Part shown: piece by piece, positions 57,570 through 64,000 of the stretch
How the letters are laid out: every line of letters starts with the position of its first letter
Numbering within the stretch: position 1 is the stretch's first letter
Translations under genes and position numbers: made by a program
Notes under the pieces: model-generated
What the model was told of the DNA's origin: nothing
The model's input: only the letters and a program-made list of their open reading frames with translations
Databases searched by the model: none
NCBI GenBank assembly: GCA_023159155.1
Contig: JAJNNX010000022.1
Span: 620,001 to 684,000, forward strand
DNA from: Ustulina deusta
Lineage: Eukaryota > Ascomycota > Sordariomycetes > Xylariales > Xylariaceae
DNA: 64,000 nucleotides
Reading direction: 5' to 3'

Positions 57570-57977
57570 TCAATTAACCTTCCCCGCCTTGGGCGCATTT
57601 CCACCACCACTTTTCTTCGACTTTCCATACTCGGGCCGATCTTCTGCCCCGCTGCGACCGCCCTTCGCGAAGTCGTGGTCGGCCGGGCTAGACTCGAGCG
57701 GGTTCCCCTTGCCCTTCTGCGCAGCTCCCTCCGCGGCCGTATCCTTCTCGTGCTCCGGCGACGTCTTGTCCGGGTCGAAGGCGGCGTCGCCGTGCTCCGA
57801 TGCCGTCTCGTCATCCGTCCCGCTCTGCGTGTATTCGTGCGCCTTGGGCTTCAGGGACTCCCGGTCCATGTCGTCCTTGTACGGCGCCCCGCGGACGGCC
57901 GTCTGGTGCAGGAGCCGACTTGCGTGGCTAGGCAGGATGCGGGCGGTTTGGAAGACGGAGGCGCGCAGACTAGGCAT
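57570..57977 (-). CDS. Small conserved protein, probably mitochondrial
   Basis: A single exon of 135 residues. The N-terminus (M-P-S-L-R-A-S-V-F-Q-T-A-R-I-L-P ... R-L-L-H-Q-T-A-V-R) is an amphipathic, Arg-rich, acid-free presequence of mitochondrial type. The mature part is hydrophilic, charged and low in hydrophobic residues: E-Y-T-Q-S-G-T-D-D-E, F-D-P-D-K-T-S-P-E, then N-P-L-E-S-S-P-A-D-H-D. This suggests a disordered, stress-related protein. Similar short proteins are common in ascomycetes but unnamed. A perfect CRE site (58263-58270) lies about 290 bp upstream, suggesting bZIP/ATF control. Confidence 0.75.
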   Translation of the reverse strand: MPSLRASVFQTARILPSHASRLLHQTAVRGAPYKDDMDRESLKPKAHEYTQSGTDDETASEHGDAAFDPDKTSPEHEKDTAAEGAAQKGKGNPLESSPADHDFAKGGRSGAEDRPEYGKSKKSGGGNAPKAGKVN

Positions 57978-59448
57978 TTTTCGTCTTTTGTATGGGATTG
58001 AGGGAACGAATATCAGAGCTGGACGCTATTGGGTGAGGGGGGATTCCGGGACGGATTTTGCTGGTTGAGATGTTGTAAGACAGCTTTATTGGTATAGCGT
58101 TGATCTATTGAATCTATTGCTCCTAGATGGTGATTTGCTGTTCAAGACAGTTAATTATTTGCACTTTCCATTAGCATTGCAAACCAATTGGTAAGTAGGG
58201 TTGATTGTTTGGTTTGCCCCAAGTAATGATGTAGATGTATGTAAGTCGGGTGATGACGTAAGTGACGTCACTACCATTGGGGCTGTTCGATCTTCACGAG
58301 GGCTCCTCTCTACGTATGTCCCTGGCACAATAATTTGCAATGAAATAAAAAGGAGGATTGTTTTTCATAATCGCATTTGCTCGTCCTAGAAAATATGGGC
58401 GGAGAGGCAACGGGGAGCAAAAGAGTTGTTCGTGGGTACAGCCGAACCTCATTAACTGAGTTCTAAGAAGACTAGGTACTGATGGAAAGCTCCATACTAT
58501 CAACGAAACATGTCCAAGTTCAACTCTTAAATGCATCGAAAGTGGATGAGAGGACTCTGGGCGATATATATATAATCACTTATAACAGAGATCTAATTTT
58601 GAGTCGATAAAATGCAAAGGCGGATGGCAGATACCGCCTTGGCTTTAACCGCTCCTGTAACCTCAGTATGGTTCTTCACATGAATTCTAAATTCCGTAAG
58701 TTTAGTTTAAGTAAGGATTTTTATGGGAAGGACGATTTACAGTGTTTTCCATTGACTTAGTTCAAAAATAAAAATAAAAATACGAAATGAAAATAGATCC
58801 AAGGCGCTACGATGCTATGAGCACAATGAATAGAACCTGCCTGTATATCGAAGGTTAGCGGCCAATGGAGTCAGTGTCTTGGAACAATACCAAGCTTTAG
58901 GCTGCCCTTAAAATCTCATTGAGTCTTATTGCCGGTCTTTGAACTGTCCATGGAGAGAATTGCGACCTATTTAATAAGAATACGCCTGTGCCTCGATAGT
59001 GAAGCGGTGCCACGTCTGAGAGGCGCTGGTGACTCGTGATGCTTCAGGAATGCGCGCTTCAAAAAATTGAGTGTCTTGGACGACGGGCTTGTGTATTAAA
59101 TAATAGAAGTGGAGAGACATCTAACTTAACAGAGGCATTTGCGCTATTGCTTCAATAAAGATATAGCTGGCTGTAAATAAAAAGAGTGAAGCTAATGTAA
59201 GAAGCTAGGAGGAAATGCTGCGTCCTAATCTTTATGCTATCAAATACTTGCGAGCTCTGATTTTACACAAGTCCCCTGGACGTTTATCTAGCAAATTGGA
59301 ACTTATTGATCATGTCATTTCAGGGCTTTCTTACAATCATTAGTAATTCGCCGCTACTGACATCGGGCTTACTAGCGTTCAGGCTATTTGCCATGTTCAT
59401 GAAGCTCCGGCCGAGTATGAATTCAAACGCCGAAAGTTACCAAGATAT
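57978..59448. other. Intergenic with CRE-type motifs
   Basis: About 1.5 kb of AT-rich spacer upstream of the small mitochondrial-type gene. It contains TGACGTA and TGACGTCA sites (58254-58270) but no protein gene that I can support. Confidence 0.45.
58254..58270. promoter_or_regulatory. CRE palindrome TGACGTCA plus half site
   Basis: A perfect TGACGTCA (58263-58270) directly follows TGACGTA (58254-58260), nine bases apart. It is the binding site of ATF/CREB bZIP factors (AtfA/Atf1 in fungi), about 290 bp upstream of the minus-strand start at 57977. Confidence 0.55.
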
Positions 59449-60039
59449 CTAGCACTGCCCTAGCTTGTACATGTGCCAAATATCTTGCAACGGCCATGGC
59501 TGGAGTGTTTCCATAGTTGCCATCGCAGCGCACTGACCAGAAGCAGTTGAGATTGTAGCCCCGTCCTCCTCGCCGCTGCTTGGTTCCAGGTCTAAGTCAA
59601 CCGAGTCATCAGATCTCCATACATAATCTTCGGCCGCTGCCTCTGCCGCCGCTAATCGATCCTTCCCTGTCATGCATACACAATCTTGCAGCTCATCCGC
59701 GGTACATATCCGCGTGTCCTCAGGGGCATCGCAGTGGTGGTCATGACACCACACCTCAATGGGAAGCGGGCAGCAGCGACACCCAGCCAGGATGACGCTT
59801 CGACCATCTGGGGCAGTGAATGGACTCTCGTTACCGCAAAGAAACTGCGTCGCGCCAACAAAAATAGAACCCTGGCAACTGTCGTCGGAGCACATTGGCT
59901 TCGGCGAGACTGGGCATTGTTGGACCTCAGCCAGGCGGGTGGCGGCTGAGGCTCGAATAGCGTCTGTGATTTCTTGAGTCGCGCCTATGAGAGTGGCGAA
60001 AGTGACCCAGTGCAGGTAAATGCAAGGATGTTTCAGCAT
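59449..60039 (-). CDS. Cysteine-rich secreted protein of unknown function
   Basis: A single exon of 196 residues from the ATG at 60039. I chose this over the upstream in-frame Met because M-L-K-H-P-C-I-Y-L-H-W-V-T-F-A-T-L-I-G-A is a plausible signal peptide and the residues before it are polar. The mature part has Cys pairs C-P-V-S-P-K-P-M-C-S-D-D-S-C, F-L-C-G-N, G-C-R-C-C-P-L-P, V-W-C-H-D-H-H-C and D-C-V-C-M. Ala/Glu-rich and Asp-rich stretches follow. The pattern recalls small secreted fungal proteins held by disulfides; none of the named families is a clear match. Role in host or substrate interaction is only a guess. Confidence 0.6.
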   Translation of the reverse strand: MLKHPCIYLHWVTFATLIGATQEITDAIRASAATRLAEVQQCPVSPKPMCSDDSCQGSIFVGATQFLCGNESPFTAPDGRSVILAGCRCCPLPIEVWCHDHHCDAPEDTRICTADELQDCVCMTGKDRLAAAEAAAEDYVWRSDDSVDLDLEPSSGEEDGATISTASGQCAAMATMETLQPWPLQDIWHMYKLGQC

Positions 60040-60794
60040 GGTGAAGGCGACACTGTGAGAATAAATGGGTATGTCTGAAGGCGAGAGATTGATAGATTCA
60101 TTTGCGACTGTCAACTTGGGGAGGGTGTGTTGTCTTACTTTAAGTGGGCTAGCTAGGTAGTCACCCGCTCGCTCGGGAGTCTAGTATGGTGTACCCTAGT
60201 CGAGTCTAGGCGTATTTTATTAATAAGGAGTTGGGGGGGGGGGGGGGGGGGGGGGGGGACATTTTCATATGGCGTTCAATGCGATGCTCTAATTGTCATA
60301 GTCGTTGTTGTAGTCATGGACGCCGAGGTTAGGCTATCTTGCAAATAGCGAGCCTTCCGAAGGGTCCTAAGCTAGGTTTATTATAACCGATATTCCAGCA
60401 TTGTCACCGACCTTTACTAGCTCCCCTAGCATTACATACAACAAAAACAAGGACGATTAAAGCAAGACCTCACGGGACAGAGCAAAAACTTGTAAAGACT
60501 GTGCACCAATTTCTTCCCACTGGTTCCTATTTTTCATTAGACTCGCTGTTGAGTCTATCGAGGCCCCTTGGGTCTTCAGGCAACATTATTCAATGAGTGA
60601 TGTGTCGTTTATTTATGTCTCCGCTGTATTCAATGTTTGATTTAGATGATTTATTTTAATTTTGATAGAGACACCGTCAACCTAGCTCGATCAAGCCTTG
60701 CCTTCCACGTGGTTAGTGGCTGTCCCAATAGCACAACAATCGAGGCACCTTCACATTGCCAACAAATATCATTATCCCACCAGGTTTAGCTTCC
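60040..60794. other. Spacer with a 26-G tract
   Basis: Upstream flank of the secreted Cys-rich gene and 3' flank of the SGNH esterase gene. It contains an uninterrupted run of 26 G (60233-60258). No gene is supported. Confidence 0.5.
60233..60258 (+). repeat. Poly-G tract (26 G)
   Basis: An uninterrupted G homopolymer about 190 bp upstream of the secreted Cys-rich gene's start. The exact length is at risk of sequencing error. Confidence 0.9.
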
Positions 60795-63700
60795 TCAGGA
60801 TTTCAATGGCAGGCAACGGTTATGCCAGAGATTGAGTCTCCCAGTGTCAGGATCGATGGTTACATAATCAGCGCGTTCGTCGCCAGTCATCTGAATCACA
60901 CAAGAGGTCAAACTTAAGATCATAGATATACGTTCAGTATCGACATTCGACTTACCTCGGTTATTTTGATAGAGCGTCCCGGAACACCGACTCCGTCCGC
61001 GAAGCTAAGGGGCGTATTCCACCGAATAGAGCCGTCCTCTCGAAAACCGAGATGGTGCCAGGACCGTGCACTTCCAGTAACGCTGCCTACTACGACGTAA
61101 TCTAGAAGGCCATCGCCGTTCGTGTCGGCAAACTGGACCTGGCGTGCGAGAACGCCAACTCCATTGGCAACTAAATGCGGAAGACCCCAGGATATCGGAT
61201 TCGTACCAAGGTTTTTCCACATGACCACGGCGCCCTGGTCATTCACGTAGAGGTAGTCATCAAAACCATCACCGTCCAAACTATATATAACGGTTAGTTT
61301 ATACTTAATATAAAGGGGGAGAGAAAACATACTCGGCAAACCGCACATTCTTTCCTTTAAACTCCCATCCGTACGTATTTTGGATGGTTTTCCAAGGCCC
61401 TGCAGCAGCTTCACCACGAGATGCCCATTGCCAATCCCAGTCTGGACCTAAATTCTGCCACCATACAGCTCTCCCGGTATCTCCCTCAACTAGGATATAA
61501 TCAGCACGTCCGCTATGCGTTAGAACGCCCATTCGGAGAAGGTTCCTATCGCGAACTGGCCCATCGGCAATTTGGCCTAAGTTCTGCCATGCGTTGGATC
61601 CTTTCCCTATATTCAAATAGCCCCAACCTCTGCCTTTTTCATCGAGCCAGAAATAGTCGCTTGTGCCATCACCATCCACTGCTCGTTAACAACACATTAG
61701 TACCCGTATTTACATCAAGAGCTTATTAGTATCCATAGTTAGAGTCACTGGCCACCTAATCGGATTGGCCCTATAACTGGGCCAGTCAATCCACGCTCAG
61801 AATACGTTAACCCACAGAGCGCATCCTGAGCGTCGATTCGCTGATCCAATTATATTTCCAATCCGATTAGGTGGTCAGTGACTCTAGAATCGAAGGTTCG
61901 TTTTGGGAGAGAATGAACTTACGGTCGCAAAGAACAACTCCTTCCCCTGGTTGATACTTGCCCCCTGTGCCGATGTTTTCCCAGAGTGTAACTTTTCCAT
62001 TCTCGCCCACAAGCAAATAGTCCACTTTACCATCCCCCGTCATATCAACTAATCGTACTTCCTCTTGTTTTGCACCAGCTGGCCCTTCGGCTAACACAAT
62101 AGAGCCCAGCCATCGGGGCGCCAAAGTTGTTTGTTGGAGTCGGTTAACAAGTCCGTAAACCTTACCGCCATCTCCGACTATCATATAATCAGCTCTGCCT
62201 TCGCCTGTAAAGTCACCAAGATAGACTTTGTCTCCTAATGATACGGATGCCCCGGCCGCAATTTCGTTGAGTGGATAATAATCTGGGATAACACCGGCAC
62301 CGGTGTTTAACCAAGCTCTTGTCTCTCCATTCGCGACAACATAACAAAGGTCATCTCTTCCGTCGCCTATAAAATACCAATATTGGTGAGTTTTGGGCCT
62401 GGTTGGTATGTGATTGGGAAAGTAGAGTTTCAGAAGAGAAGAAAAAGTTGAAGTGTAGGAATAAGAAAATGGCATTATACTCACCGTCAAGGTCCACCAT
62501 GAAAAGAGAATCTTCTGTTTGAGGAACGTGATTATCACCAAAGCCTCCGGCAATCCGACCAATCGACTCCCACAGCCATAGGCCATCGTCGTTCTGTAGT
62601 CGATTGATCCAAGCAAATACATCGCCGCTGTCAGAATCAACATATATATAGTCATCTCTACCGTCTCCATTCAAACTAGTAGACGGTAAGAAAAAGCTAG
62701 GTATCCTAGGAAACCGGAGAAAAAACAAGTTAAAAGTACTCACTCGCCAAATAGCACCTTTTTGCCATTTCGACCCTTCTGTCCTGTTGCAATAGTGCCC
62801 AGGTCTTTCCACTTTCCAGATGTTTTACCGTCGGCATCAGGAATGTTGAGGTGAACTTTTGTCGCTCCAGTCTTAGGGTCGACACAGGCATAGTCTTTTA
62901 AGCCATCCCCATCTAGATCCATAAAATGAAGCTGATCACGAGGGCAGGCTCCCTCCGCTACCACACCCCTTTTAGCCCATGCAGGCTTGAACTCGCCATC
63001 GGACGTGGCTCTAAAGCAGATCAGCATTAGCTTTCGTAACCAGGGCGGTGGATGGGAGCAAATCATACACTTTAGCGCCATCGGCGATTTTGCCTACATT
63101 ATACCAAGATGGCGTCGATTGGCAGGCCTCCGGGGAGGTTGAACTAGGCTTGCCCGGTTTTGAAATCCAGCCTTTCTTATCAACAGCCAGGATGGCGTCA
63201 TAATATGTAGCCGCCATCTTAGCATATCCTACATTTTTAGGGTGCAGGTCATCTGCCAAATCAGCGACGGTTAGAGCCTTGTCCATCTCAACTAAGTAGA
63301 CCTTTTCCCCGTTTTTAACTCGTCGAGACACGATATCGGGCAGAGCGTCATTAAAATCGTTGATTCGTAATTGTGTGTCGGAACGCTTCGACGGAATGAT
63401 TTGACACACAAGTACTACTGCGTCGGGAGAGTGGTCTAAGATTAGATCGATCAAATTCCCAAGGCGTGACGGGGCAGTCTCAACCTCAATGCTTTTATTA
63501 CAGTCGTTAGTTCCTGCATGGAGTAGGACGATATTTGCGGCAGCGCCAATGCCGACGGAGCTGTCCCGGCCGATTTGTTCGATAAAGGCACCTCGATGTC
63601 CTTCGTGCTGATTATCGGCCATCGAACCGCTCGTTACGTTTCCAACAAAGTCGACGTCGTTGCCTCGCGCAGCCAGTTTGTTAAATAGAGAGTTTCGGTA

Positions 63701-64000
63701 GCCATTTTCGTCTGTACTCTTCGCTCCCCAAGTAATAGAACTAGTATTATATCATTAGATACAAATCAAACAACTGTCGAGAATATATGGGGAATGATGA
63801 GAGGACTCCCTCCGTTAAAGCGATCACTTCTAGTTTGCACAATCAGGGGTGGTACATACTCTCCTATAGGAAGGACTCTCAAGTCGAAGCCGTTGGCAAT
63901 CGCAGAGCTTGTCGGACTCGCTGTCTTGGTGGGGGTAGGATAGCCGATCAACTCGGTGTAGTTGGCGTGCCATACGGCCGTGAAGACATACGCGGCGACT
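60795..64000 (-). CDS. Secreted SGNH esterase with VCBS/FG-GAP repeats (5' end outside)
   Basis: Eight exons are visible (64000-63860, 63740-63069, 63010-62744, 62675-62485, 62366-61923, 61678-61333, 61280-60956, 60890-60795), all phase-consistent. The SGNH/GDSL domain comes first: L-P-I-G-D-S-I-T-W-G with the nucleophile Ser, split by an intron inside the GDS motif. Then come L-L-H-A-G-T-N-D-C-N (block III) and D-D-L-H-P-K-N-V-G-Y with the catalytic Asp/His. Then follow at least seven VCBS/FG-GAP units: D-L-D-G-D-G-L-K-D-Y, L-N-G-D-G-R-D-D-Y, G-E-G-R-A-D-Y, M-T-G-D-G-K-V-D-Y, L-D-G-D-G-T-S-D-Y, L-D-G-D-G-F-D-D-Y, T-N-G-D-G-L-L-D-Y and M-T-G-D-E-R-A-D-Y. These are calcium-binding loops of a beta-propeller. 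Expected role is an extracellular carbohydrate esterase (CE3-like). The signal peptide lies beyond the window edge. Confidence 0.88.
61742..61884. mobile_element. 143 bp MITE (Tc1/mariner-type) inside an intron
   Basis: 27-bp terminal inverted repeats (61742-61768 and 61858-61884) match in all but one position: GAGTCACTG(G/A)CCACC and onward. Both ends are flanked by TA (61740-61741 and 61885-61886), the Tc1/mariner target duplication. The 89-bp interior has no coding capacity. It lies in the intron between exons 61923 and 61678 of the SGNH esterase gene, and does not disturb either splice site. Confidence 0.88.

Noticed and set aside
1..64000. CRISPR array, bacterial operon or plasmid features
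   Set aside because: No spaced direct repeats of CRISPR type are present, and the spliceosomal introns show a eukaryotic nuclear genome.

Overview
The window is a nuclear segment from a filamentous ascomycete, probably a Sordariomycete. The evidence is short spliceosomal introns (about 50-160 bp, GTAAGT-like donors, CTAAY-like branch sites, YAG acceptors), an AcuK/ERT1-type zinc-cluster regulator, an exgD-type membrane-anchored beta-1,3-glucanase, TFIIE beta and capping-protein orthologues, and the frequent TAGGTACCTA-type motifs in spacers. The order within the class is not decided.

Left part (1-11.4 kb) is accessory and repeat-rich. It holds the 3' end of an unknown gene, a decayed DUF3176-type membrane-protein gene, a ~290 bp repeat present as an inverted pair (with a third copy near 51 kb), two tRNA-like B-box fragments, a secreted bacterial-type tungstate/molybdate-binding protein, and a conserved fungal protein of unknown function. 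Centre (11.5-41 kb) is mostly core genome: riboflavin kinase, AcuK/ERT1 gluconeogenesis regulator, an 8.2 kb stretch with no protein gene, exo-beta-1,3-glucanase (exgD type) divergent from branched-chain keto-acid dehydrogenase E1 beta, actin-capping protein alpha, cytochrome b5, TFIIE beta, a DsbA/FrnE-like oxidoreductase, and a four-finger C2H2 regulator with ~5 kb of empty DNA upstream. Right part (46-64 kb) is again accessory: a LysM chitin-binding gene broken by stop codons, a GNAT acetyltransferase, an NRPS-like carboxylic acid reductase (A-T-R), a 40-residue cysteine-rich protein, a RING protein, a small mitochondrial-type protein, a cysteine-rich secreted protein, and a large secreted SGNH esterase with VCBS/FG-GAP repeats that runs off the right edge and carries a 143 bp mariner-type MITE in one intron.

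There is no clear operon-like pathway. The nearest thing to a functional grouping is at the right: secreted proteins (LysM relic, cysteine-rich protein, SGNH esterase) and a possible small metabolite locus (GNAT plus carboxylic acid reductase). Two regulators (AcuK and the C2H2 factor) each sit downstream of unusually long empty upstream regions. Several TAG stops at expected Trp or Gln codons suggest past repeat-induced point mutation (RIP). Exon boundaries were worked out by eye from splice consensus, reading phase and family similarity; every one listed keeps frame except one junction in the reductase.
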